The notes under the pieces: model-generated
Told to the model about the DNA's origin: nothing
Database searches by the model: none
Seen by the model: the letters and a program-made list of their open reading frames with translations, nothing else
Translations under genes and position numbers: made by a program
Part shown: in pieces, positions 1 to 7,300 of the stretch
Layout: the number at the start of each line of letters is the position of its first letter
Position numbering within the stretch: position 1 is the stretch's first letter
Assembly (NCBI GenBank): GCA_964570205.1
Contig: CAZMXI010000013.1
Span: 1 to 40,680, forward strand
Source of the DNA: CAZMXI01 sp964570205
GTDB taxonomy: Bacteria; Planctomycetota; Phycisphaerae; Tepidisphaerales; Tepidisphaeraceae
DNA: 40,680 nucleotides
Direction: 5' to 3'

Positions 1-68
1 CCCATGCCCCTGTTATCGGCCAGAACAGGTCTGCAACGACGGTCGTGGACCCCGCGGCCGATCGCCGC

Positions 69-96
69 TTGTAACCGCAACGCCGCTGGCTATAAT
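69..96 (+). promoter_or_regulatory. Promoter of tRNA-Val
   Basis: A TTGTAA -35 hexamer (69-74) and a perfect TATAAT -10 hexamer (91-96) are separated by 16 bases. The predicted start of transcription near 103 lies about 30 bases before the mature tRNA. The match is by eye against the sigma70-type consensus. Confidence 0.6.
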
Positions 97-132
97 TCCA
101 CACTCCGGCCGGGCATGTCCCGGTCCGAACAC

Positions 133-206
133 GGGCGCTTGGCGCAGCTGGCTAGCGCGCCAGCATGACACGCTGGAGGTCACAGGTTCGAGCCCTGTAG
201 CGCCCA
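133..206 (+). tRNA. tRNA-Val (anticodon GAC)
   Basis: A full cloverleaf can be drawn. The acceptor stem GGGCGCT (133-139) pairs with AGCGCCC (199-205). The D stem is GCGC/GCGC (142-145 with 155-158). The anticodon stem CCAGC/GCTGG encloses the loop ATGACAC (165-171), with anticodon GAC at 167-169 reading valine GUC codons. The T stem ACAGG/CCTGT (182-186 with 194-198) encloses TTCGAGC. The discriminator base is A206. The CCA tail is not encoded, so it would be added after transcription. A truncated integrase begins about 120 bases downstream, which fits use of this tRNA as an integration site. Confidence 0.95.
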
Positions 207-281
207 CTTGCAGCAAATCCTGCCGAACGCGTGAGTTAGCGTACCTGCCTGCGTCGGGCAGTGCGGCTCAAGAGCTTGGAG

Positions 282-303
282 AAAAACGGTACATACCGTT
301 TTT
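282..303. repeat. Perfect 10-bp inverted repeat between tRNA-Val and the integrase remnant
   Basis: The arms AAAAACGGTA (282-291) and TACCGTTTTT (294-303) are exactly complementary around a 2-base CA spacer. It lies 25 bases before the integrase start codon and 75 bases after the tRNA. It could be an operator or recombinase-binding site for the former element. As a hairpin its right arm ends in TTTTT, so it could also stop tRNA transcription on the plus strand. Confidence 0.6.
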
Positions 304-327
304 CGCAGGCCTCAGAAGGAGCAGCAC

Positions 328-597
328 ATGCCTTGGCTCAACGGTCGTTTCCCCAAGTACCGCCTGCACCGTCATTCCGGCCAGGCTGTCGTCACTCTCA
401 ACGGTGGCGACCAATATCTGGGCCCCTTTGACAGCCCGGAAAGCAAGGTCCGCTACGATCGCCTGATCGGCAAGTGGCTGGCCCACGGCCGGCAGTTGCC
501 GCATACCCAAGCCCAGATCCAGGAGCCCATGATCACCGTCAGCGCGCCGCCTGCAGCCGCCAATCAGTTTGCCATCACCAGATCCGCGTTCATGTGA
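328..597 (+). pseudogene. Truncated tyrosine-recombinase (phage integrase) N-terminal fragment
   Basis: The first 65 or so residues (start MPWLNGRFPKYRLHRHSG, then QAVVTLNGGDQYLGPFDSPE and YDRLIGKWLAHGRQLP) match my memory of the N-terminus of planctomycete site-specific integrases: a short basic Arm-like start followed by the sheet that precedes the SAM-like core-binding domain. An intact integrase has about 300-400 residues and carries an R-H-R-Y catalytic domain; none of that is present. From about 546 onward the frame reads the antisense of the 3' end of the GH95 gene, so the resemblance ends there and the last residues are a chance fusion. The position right behind tRNA-Val supports a remnant of an element that integrated at the tRNA. 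It is not expected to be functional. Confidence 0.7.
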
Positions 598-2948
598 AGC
601 GTCTGGCCGGCCTTGATCGAGAAATCCGCCGTTCTGCCGCCGTAGCGCACCTTGAACGTGGCCGGCGCGGCGTTGCGGATGGTGGCGGACTGCAGCTTGC
701 CGTCCTTCCACTGCATCGCGATCTCAAAACCGCCGCGAGCACGCAGGCCGCTGATCGAACCCGTGCTCCAACTGGGTGGCAGCGCCGGCAGCAGGCTGAT
801 TTCTCCGGCATGGCTTTGCAGGAGGGCCTCAGCGACCGCAGCAGTCAGGCCGAAGTTGGCGTCGGATTGATTCGAGCGGGGATTGTGCAGGTTATCCGCC
901 AGGGAACGCACCAGCGGCCGTAGCCACTGCTCGACCTTCTCGCCGCGTTCCAGACGAGCCCACACGGCGGTATCCCAGGCCGTGATCCAGCCGCCTCGGC
1001 CCTGGCGCGTCTCCATCCACTTATTGATGGCGGCGGCCAGTTCCGGGTTGCCGCGCAGGGTGATGGTGCTGCCGGGGAAGAAGGGGAAGTTGGCCGAGAC
1101 GTTGTGGCCCTCGGTGCCGCCCGTCCAATCCTCGATCCACTCCTGCAGGTGGCCGCGGCTGTTGACCCGGTACGGCGGGAGCTTGGGCAGAACGGCGGCA
1201 AGCCTGGCCCGAAACTCCTCATCCACACCCAAGATCTTCCCTGCCTCGATGCAGTGCGAGAACAACTCGCGGATCAGGGCGATGTCCATCGTCGGCCCCG
1301 GCGACAGGTACGCGGTGTTTCCGTCTTTGTCCCGATAACCATGCTCGGGAGACATGGAAAATGGCGTGACCAGCCAGCGGTGCTTGGGGTGCTCGACCAG
1401 GAGTTCCAGCAGGAATTGAGCCGACCCCCGCATGAGCGGGTAGTTCTCCCGAAGGAACTTCTCGTCGCCGCCAAAGGCATAGTGTTCCCAGATGTGCTGG
1501 CAGAGCCAGGCGCCGCCGACCGGCCACATGCCGTACCTGGCGGCATCGACCGGTGCCGTACCGCGCCACAGGTCGGTGTTGTGGTGGAGCACCCAGCCGC
1601 CGCAGTTGTAATAGGTCTTGGCCGTCCTGGCACCGGCCTCGGAGAGATCCTTGATCAGGTCGAACAGGGGCTGATGGCATTCGGCCAGATTGCAGACCTC
1701 GGCGGGCCAATAGTTCATTTGGACGTTGATGTTGGTGGTGTACTTGCTGCCCCAGGGCGGCAGGAGAGCCTCATTCCAGATGCCTTGGAGGTTGGCCGCC
1801 TGGCCGCCGACTCGGCTGCTAGAGGTGAGGATGTAGCGGCCGAATTGAAAAGCGAGCGCTTCCAGATTCGGATCCACCCCGCCCGCACGAATCGCCCTGA
1901 GGCGCTCATCGGTCGGCTTATCGTTCTGCGAAGCGTCGCCGGCCTGCAGCCGCACCCGGCCCATCAGGCCCCGGAAGTCGTCCACATGCCGGCGATGGAG
2001 GGCAGCGAAGTCTTTGTCGGCGATGGCGTCCAGGGCTTCCTTGCACCGGGCCGCGGGGTCGCCACTGATGTCGTGGTAATTCACAAAGCTGGTGGCCACC
2101 GCCAGGACGAAGGTGACGGCGTCGGCGCTCTTGATGTTGAGCGTCGAGCCGACCGCTTCGGACTTGCCACCTTCCAGACGCGCGGACAACGCCGCCTCAT
2201 AGCGCAAACCCTCACCCTTCGTCCGCGCAATCAGGCCATCCATTCCAGTGGGCGGGGCAGAGAACGGACCTTTCCACGTTCCGTCCATCACCAGCCGGCC
2301 GGCATCAGCGGCACTGTTTTCCAGATAGGGACCCCTGAACTGGACCCCCAGGGATATGCGCCCGGGCTTGTCGGCACTGATGCGCACGACCAGGACGCGG
2401 TCCGGCCAGGAGACGAAGGCCTGGCGCGTGATCAGCGCGTCGCCCGAGCGATAGCTCACCTTGGCGATTCCGGTTTCCATGTCCAATTCGCGGCGGTAGT
2501 CGGTGATCTTGTCATCCGGAAAGGATAGAAGCAGGTCGCCGATTGGCTGGTAGGCCTCTTGCGCCTTGGGGATGCCATAGAAGTGGGCATTGGCCAGCTT
2601 CTCGGCTTCCTGGAACTTGCCAGCGAAAACCAGATCGCGAATCTGGGCGAAGTACTTGCCGGCTTCGGGATCGTCGTAGTTGTGCGGCCGCCCGGACCAG
2701 AAGCTCGACTCATTGAGCGCAATCCGCTCCTGCGACACGCCGCCAAAGACCATGGCCCCGATCATGCCATTGCCCATGGGGATGGCTTGGAGCCAGGCGG
2801 TCGCCGGCTGGCGGTACCAGAGCACCATCTCCTGCGATGCCTGCGCAGGCGCGGACTGCGCCGGCTCGGCCGCGTGGACGCGGCAGGTGGTGATGAAGAA
2901 CGAGGCCCAAAAGATGAGGAGATGCCGGAAAGAAGACTGCCCGCGCAT
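564..2948 (-). CDS. GH95 family alpha-L-fucosidase / alpha-L-galactosidase, secreted
   Basis: A 794-residue protein with an N-terminal signal peptide ending near VHAAEPA. GH95 enzymes are inverting hydrolases that release terminal alpha-1,2-linked L-fucose or L-galactose from glycans such as xyloglucan or mucin. The N-terminal beta domain opens with WLQAIPMGNGMIGAMVFGG and LNESSFWSG, both typical. The (alpha/alpha)6 barrel carries TTNINVQMNYWPAE. By family comparison, E535 in FSMSPEHGY is the general acid and D696 in NQSDANFGLTAAVAEALLQS belongs to the Asn/Asp base system. Family length is usually 750-800, so it is complete. AAGGAGA lies just before the ATG. It is divergent from the GH127 gene, with 248 bases between them. 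Its 3' end touches the integrase scar, which suggests an insertion or deletion breakpoint right after the stop codon. The exact sugar specificity cannot be read from sequence. Confidence 0.93.
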   Translation of the reverse strand: MRGQSSFRHLLIFWASFFITTCRVHAAEPAQSAPAQASQEMVLWYRQPATAWLQAIPMGNGMIGAMVFGGVSQERIALNESSFWSGRPHNYDDPEAGKYFAQIRDLVFAGKFQEAEKLANAHFYGIPKAQEAYQPIGDLLLSFPDDKITDYRRELDMETGIAKVSYRSGDALITRQAFVSWPDRVLVVRISADKPGRISLGVQFRGPYLENSAADAGRLVMDGTWKGPFSAPPTGMDGLIARTKGEGLRYEAALSARLEGGKSEAVGSTLNIKSADAVTFVLAVATSFVNYHDISGDPAARCKEALDAIADKDFAALHRRHVDDFRGLMGRVRLQAGDASQNDKPTDERLRAIRAGGVDPNLEALAFQFGRYILTSSSRVGGQAANLQGIWNEALLPPWGSKYTTNINVQMNYWPAEVCNLAECHQPLFDLIKDLSEAGARTAKTYYNCGGWVLHHNTDLWRGTAPVDAARYGMWPVGGAWLCQHIWEHYAFGGDEKFLRENYPLMRGSAQFLLELLVEHPKHRWLVTPFSMSPEHGYRDKDGNTAYLSPGPTMDIALIRELFSHCIEAGKILGVDEEFRARLAAVLPKLPPYRVNSRGHLQEWIEDWTGGTEGHNVSANFPFFPGSTITLRGNPELAAAINKWMETRQGRGGWITAWDTAVWARLERGEKVEQWLRPLVRSLADNLHNPRSNQSDANFGLTAAVAEALLQSHAGEISLLPALPPSWSTGSISGLRARGGFEIAMQWKDGKLQSATIRNAAPATFKVRYGGRTADFSIKAGQTLHMNADLVMAN

Positions 2949-3196
2949 AGAAAAGTCTCCTTATTCGCGCCGCAAGGTGGCACGGTGTGAATGTACGGGG
3001 CACGTTCTACCCGGGAATGGCCGGCAATACCAGGAACCCAGCATTGTCTCCGAATCACCCGGGAGTCTCGCTCTCGCAAATCCGTTTCCTCGTGCTTCAA
3101 GCTCGGAGGCTCTGGAAGCAATTGCCTTCGGAAAGTATCTTCCACGTTCGACCAACCTGGATTCCGCCATCGGGCGCATTGGTACGGAGACGAGAG

Positions 3197-5164
3197 ATGA
3201 GCATGAAGCAGGCTGCGTGGCTGTGCATCCTGATCCTCACACTCGCGGGCGCAATCCTCCCCCCGGCTTTGGCCCGCGCTGCCGGACCAGCACCTGCGGC
3301 CGAGGCATTTGAACCCGGCCGCGTGCGGCTATTGGATGGGCCATTCAGGACGATTCAGGAACTGCATCGAACCGGCATGGTCGGGCAGCTTGAACCAGAT
3401 CGGCTCCTGTTCAACTTCCGCAAGCTCGCCGGACTCCCCCAGCCAGCCGGTGTGACCAGAAGCTATGGCGGGTGGGATGACGGCTTCGTCCGCGGCCATT
3501 ATGCCGGACACTACTTCTCGGCGGCCGCGAGGATGTATGCCGCGACCGGCGATGCCTCTTTCCGTGACAAGGCCAACTACATGGTGAAGGTGCTGGCCGA
3601 ATGCCAGGAGAAACTCGGCGGCGGGTATTTGTCCGCGTTCCCCGCCGCCTGGTTCGACAACCTGGAGACCAATCCCCGCCGGGCATCGGTTCCCTATTAC
3701 ACGATCCACAAGATCCTGGCCGGCCTGCTGGATGTGCACGCCCTGTGCGGCAACCCACAGGCGTTGGAATTGGCCGCGAAGATGTCCGACTACTTCGCTG
3801 CGCGCATCGCCAAGCTGACACCCGAGCAGATCGAGGCGATGTTCCGCACCGACTTCAGCGGGAATCCCGGCAATGAATTCGGCGCCATGGCCGAGGCGCT
3901 GGCGGACCTCTCTGAGCTGGCCCGCAAGGCCGGCGATGCCAATGCCGGCCGTCACCTGAAGCTGGCGGCGGTGTTCAATCGCCCCTGGTTTGCGGACCCC
4001 CTGGCAGAGGGCAAAGACCAGCTCTCCGGGCTGCACGGAAACACCCACGCGGCGCAGGCGGTTGGACTGGCCCGCTTCGCGCAGGTCGCCGGCAATGAGC
4101 GGACCGGCCAGGCCGCAGCCTCGTTCTGGCGAATTGTGGTTAACCATCACTCGTTCGTCAACGGCGGCAATTCATTCAATGAGAAGCTGCGCAACGCCGG
4201 GACGGAGGTCGCCGGAACAGGCGATGCCGCCCTGAGCCCTTTGACGGCCGAGTCGTGTAACACCTACAACATGCTCAAGCTCACCCGCCTGCTTTTCCAG
4301 CACGCGCCTTCGGTCGCCAATGCGGACTATTACGAGAACGCGCTCTACAACCACATTCTTTCCTCGATTGAGCCCGACCATGGGCGGGTGATGTACTACA
4401 TGTCCATGCGGCCCGGCGACTATCGCATCCACATCAACGAACCATTCTGTTGCCAGGGAACTGGCATCGAGCACGCCGCCCGGTTCGGCGAGGCGATCTA
4501 CTTCCACAAAGACCGTTCGCTCTGGGTCAGTCTCTTCATTGCCTCGACACTGGACTGGAGCGAGCAGGGTGTGAAAGTGCGCATGGAGACGCGCTACCCG
4601 GAGAGTGGCGCGGTCAAACTGACCCTGAGCACATCCGCGCCGGTCCAGGCCACAATCCACTTGCGTGTTCCAGGCTGGCTGGAAGGTCCTGCGGTGGTGA
4701 GGATCAACGGGTCGAAACAGTCGGCCGCCGCGGCTGCCGGCGAGTATCTGGCGCTGACGCGCACCTGGAACGATGCAGACGCGATCGAACTGGAACTGCC
4801 GCTGTCGCTTCGCGTGCGCCCCAGCAAGGATGATCCGGGCACCGTCTCGTTCTTCTACGGGCCGGTCCTGCTGGCCGGCCAGCTCGGCCGCGACGGCATG
4901 CCTGCATCCGACGTTGCCGGCAACAACGCGCTGGCACAGGCACCGGCCTGGCCGGTGCCTGTGCTCATCGGTCCGGTTTCCGCGGCGCTGGCGTCGACAA
5001 AGCCGGTTGCCGGGCAGTCGCTGGAGTTCGAGGTCCGCATGCTCAACCCGGCCGACCGCAAGGAGGTCGCGGTCCGCCTGGCGCCCTTTTATCGGGTGCA
5101 GCACCAGCGTTACGCGTTGTACTGGAAAGCGGCCGCGGACCCACAACGCGAGGGAGAGCGTTGA
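3197..5164 (+). CDS. GH127/GH146-type beta-L-arabinofuranosidase (DUF1680), secreted
   Basis: A 655-residue exported protein. The chosen ATG at 3197 has GGAGA upstream and begins a good signal peptide (MSMKQAAWLCILILTLAGA, ending near ALARAAG). An in-frame start at 2987 would add 70 residues without export features and is rejected. The family cleaves beta-L-arabinofuranosyl residues from plant hydroxyproline-rich glycoproteins or pectin side chains. It uses a zinc-bound cysteine nucleophile. The expected ligands are present: E352 and C354 in AESCNTYNMLKLTR, and C418-C419 in FCCQGTGIEHAARFGEAIYF. Residues 40-60 (RVRLLDGPF) are the typical opening. The C-terminal part is beta-sheet rich and of normal length. 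A strong hairpin lies in the coding sequence at 4935-4963. GH127 and GH146 cannot be told apart here. Confidence 0.92.
   Translation: MSMKQAAWLCILILTLAGAILPPALARAAGPAPAAEAFEPGRVRLLDGPFRTIQELHRTGMVGQLEPDRLLFNFRKLAGLPQPAGVTRSYGGWDDGFVRGHYAGHYFSAAARMYAATGDASFRDKANYMVKVLAECQEKLGGGYLSAFPAAWFDNLETNPRRASVPYYTIHKILAGLLDVHALCGNPQALELAAKMSDYFAARIAKLTPEQIEAMFRTDFSGNPGNEFGAMAEALADLSELARKAGDANAGRHLKLAAVFNRPWFADPLAEGKDQLSGLHGNTHAAQAVGLARFAQVAGNERTGQAAASFWRIVVNHHSFVNGGNSFNEKLRNAGTEVAGTGDAALSPLTAESCNTYNMLKLTRLLFQHAPSVANADYYENALYNHILSSIEPDHGRVMYYMSMRPGDYRIHINEPFCCQGTGIEHAARFGEAIYFHKDRSLWVSLFIASTLDWSEQGVKVRMETRYPESGAVKLTLSTSAPVQATIHLRVPGWLEGPAVVRINGSKQSAAAAAGEYLALTRTWNDADAIELELPLSLRVRPSKDDPGTVSFFYGPVLLAGQLGRDGMPASDVAGNNALAQAPAWPVPVLIGPVSAALASTKPVAGQSLEFEVRMLNPADRKEVAVRLAPFYRVQHQRYALYWKAAADPQREGER
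4935..4963. repeat. 13-bp perfect inverted repeat inside the GH127 gene
   Basis: The arms CACAGGCACCGGC (4935-4947) and GCCGGTGCCTGTG (4951-4963) are separated by three bases (CTG). The sequence encodes AQAPAWPVPV, a proline/alanine-rich loop. No T-run follows, so it is not an ordinary intrinsic terminator. It may simply reflect the amino-acid sequence and high GC content. Confidence 0.7.
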
Positions 5165-5220
5165 CGACGATCATCATCCTTCGCCGGATTCTGCGGGCAG
5201 AACGGTAGTCCCGGCGATGC

Positions 5221-7287
5221 TCATCCCGGGATGCGGAGGATGGTCAGTGAGTTGGGGGTAAAGTTGTATTTGAATTCCTGGCCGGCGACGGTGAGCGGCT
5301 TCTCGACCGGCATCACAACCGTCTTGTTTTCGAGCGTGTTTTCGGCCGCATTGCTCGCGTGGCCGAGGGTGATGACCTTGCCGGTCCTGGCCAGCGAGGG
5401 AATGGCGTTGACGATGATGCTGGCGCTCACCGGGTTCGGCGTGGGGTTGACAACCTTGGCGACAAGCTCCTTCCTGGCGTTGTCCATGCCGGCCAGCGCG
5501 TAGATAAGCTTGACCTCGGCGGCGGCGCCGCCGCGACCACCGCGCGCAGCGGGTGCGGCGCCGGACAGGGTGACGGAGTCGGCGGTGACGGTGGTCCGAA
5601 GGACCTCATCAGGCCTGTTCTCGCTGAAGAGCCGCTGCACGTGGTAAGAAGTGCGGCCGACGACCTGGGAATTGTCGAAGCGAATCAGGTTGACCGGCCA
5701 CTCGCGACTGTTGACATTTTCGAAGAGCGGCGCGTAGGAGGACATCCGCACGATGTCCGAGTTCTTCTCCATGTTGAGCATGAAGACGGCCTCGGCGAGC
5801 GCGCCCAGGAGATTACCCTGGCCAACGCCGCTGTTGACGGCATACTCGCCGACGTAGATCCCAGGACCATTTCGCGGGGTGTTGTCGTATCTATTGGCCA
5901 TGCCGAAGAACCGCGCGGGATTGGCGTAGTAGTGCTCATCGACGATTTCCACCGGGGCGTTGGGAATTCGCTGGTCGGCAATGGTGATAACGTCGGGGTA
6001 CCTGGCTTTGACGGCGTCATAGAAGACCTTGTAGTTGGCCTGGTAGGTGGCACCGCTGTTTTCGTTGCCGATCTCGAGGTACTTGATCTTGAAAGGCGCA
6101 GGATGGCCGTTGGCCGCACGCTTGGCGCCCCAGGGGGAAGTAACGGGGCCCATGGCGTATTCGAGGGCATCGAGGGCATCCTGAACCATGGGTTGCAGGG
6201 CCTCGCCGCGCAGTTCCTCGGCGGGCTGCCGCGCCGCGCAACTCATGCCGACGTTGCAGACATACATGGGTGCGGCATTGAGGTCTTCGCAAAGCTGCAA
6301 GAGTTCATGGAAGCCCAGGCTGTAGGTATTGAAGTAGCCCCACACGTTATACAGGCCTCGGCGCTGACTGATGTCGCCGATCGACTCCTTCCAGTTCCAG
6401 CGGGAACTGATGCTGGCCCCTTCCACCACACACCCGCCGGGAAAGCGCACGAAGCCGGGCTTGAGGTTGGCGAGCATCTCGGCAAGATCCTGACGCAGGC
6501 CGTGACCTTTGAACGTCTTCTGCGGAAAGAGCGACACCACATCCAGCCAGATCGTGCCCGCGGTGGACTGGGAGATCACCAGACGGGCCTTGGGATTAGT
6601 GGCGAAGGCGGTCAGAGCGAGGGTGTATTTCTTCCAAGCGCCGCCGACGTTCTCCACCTTGCCCGAGGCGGCGACGGTCGAGCCAGTGTCATCTTCAAGA
6701 GAAACGTTGAGCGTGGTCGTGCGGCCGCCTTCGGTGCGCGCGTAGAAAGAGAGGTCGTAGGCCTCGCCCCGCTGGATATTCATGCCCCAGAAGCCGGAGT
6801 TGGCTACGCCGATCCGTCCACCGGTCCGGGTGGCGGTGAGCTTGAGAGAATTGGAGTTTCGGTCGTTGAGGGGATTGGCCTTTTCAAGGGCGATGCTGCC
6901 ATCGGCCGCACCGTCCTTGACCAGCGACCATGCCGGCGTCGGGCTGTCCCACCATTGGTTATAGTGGCGGCCCTTCGCGGTGTAGATGTCCTTGCCCTCC
7001 TGACGCCAGTCTTCCGGAAGGTTGATGGCTTCGAGATCGCGGTTCTGCACCAGTTCGGCAGAGAGGCCGCCCTCTCCCGCGCGAGAGATTTCCTCAAAGA
7101 AGATGCCGTAGAGCTCAGGGCTGACGGCAACGCGCGGCGCGGCCGCGTCAATGACAATGCGTGCGGGGCTTGCGGAAGCGGGTGCCGACCCAGGAACGTC
7201 GGCCGCAGACGCCTTATGGCCGCTTCCGAGGAACCCGACGAGGGCGGCGGCAGACAGGGCAAGAACGAGATAAGGGGACTTGTACAT
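5221..7287 (-). CDS. GH51 alpha-L-arabinofuranosidase with CBM4-like insert, secreted
   Basis: A 688-residue enzyme that would release terminal alpha-L-arabinofuranose from arabinan or arabinoxylan. The start at 7287 (MYKSPYLVLALSAAALVGFL) is preferred to the in-frame 7356 because GAGGAAG precedes it and it opens a signal peptide. Domains: a short N-terminal sheet (LYGIFFEEISRAGEGGL), a carbohydrate-binding CBM4/9-like beta-sandwich (about residues 100-260, with WGMNIQRGEAYDLSFYAR), a TIM barrel, and a C-terminal arabinofuranosidase sandwich. The acid/base is E409 in EIGNEN and the nucleophile is E481 in YVGEYAVN, both in family motifs. Near residue 575 a Gly/Arg-rich insert (AARGGRGGAAAE) breaks a normally compact strand. 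The stop of the upstream GH43 gene is 13 bases away, so both are probably cotranscribed. Confidence 0.94.
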   Translation of the reverse strand: MYKSPYLVLALSAAALVGFLGSGHKASAADVPGSAPASASPARIVIDAAAPRVAVSPELYGIFFEEISRAGEGGLSAELVQNRDLEAINLPEDWRQEGKDIYTAKGRHYNQWWDSPTPAWSLVKDGAADGSIALEKANPLNDRNSNSLKLTATRTGGRIGVANSGFWGMNIQRGEAYDLSFYARTEGGRTTTLNVSLEDDTGSTVAASGKVENVGGAWKKYTLALTAFATNPKARLVISQSTAGTIWLDVVSLFPQKTFKGHGLRQDLAEMLANLKPGFVRFPGGCVVEGASISSRWNWKESIGDISQRRGLYNVWGYFNTYSLGFHELLQLCEDLNAAPMYVCNVGMSCAARQPAEELRGEALQPMVQDALDALEYAMGPVTSPWGAKRAANGHPAPFKIKYLEIGNENSGATYQANYKVFYDAVKARYPDVITIADQRIPNAPVEIVDEHYYANPARFFGMANRYDNTPRNGPGIYVGEYAVNSGVGQGNLLGALAEAVFMLNMEKNSDIVRMSSYAPLFENVNSREWPVNLIRFDNSQVVGRTSYHVQRLFSENRPDEVLRTTVTADSVTLSGAAPAARGGRGGAAAEVKLIYALAGMDNARKELVAKVVNPTPNPVSASIIVNAIPSLARTGKVITLGHASNAAENTLENKTVVMPVEKPLTVAGQEFKYNFTPNSLTILRIPG

Positions 7288-7300
7288 GAGCTTCCTCGGA

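Noticed and set aside
13..216. Minus-strand frame of 67 codons across the tRNA, with GATGLEPVTSS-like text
   Set aside because: This is the well-known spurious translation of a tRNA gene; the cloverleaf at 133-206 explains it.
1104..2528. Long plus-strand frame (474 codons) inside the GH95 gene
   Set aside because: Antisense shadow caused by high GC3; no family motifs, while the minus strand has all GH95 motifs.
2987..3196. Upstream extension of the GH127 gene
   Set aside because: It precedes a clear signal peptide and ribosome-binding site at 3197 and has no homology-like features.
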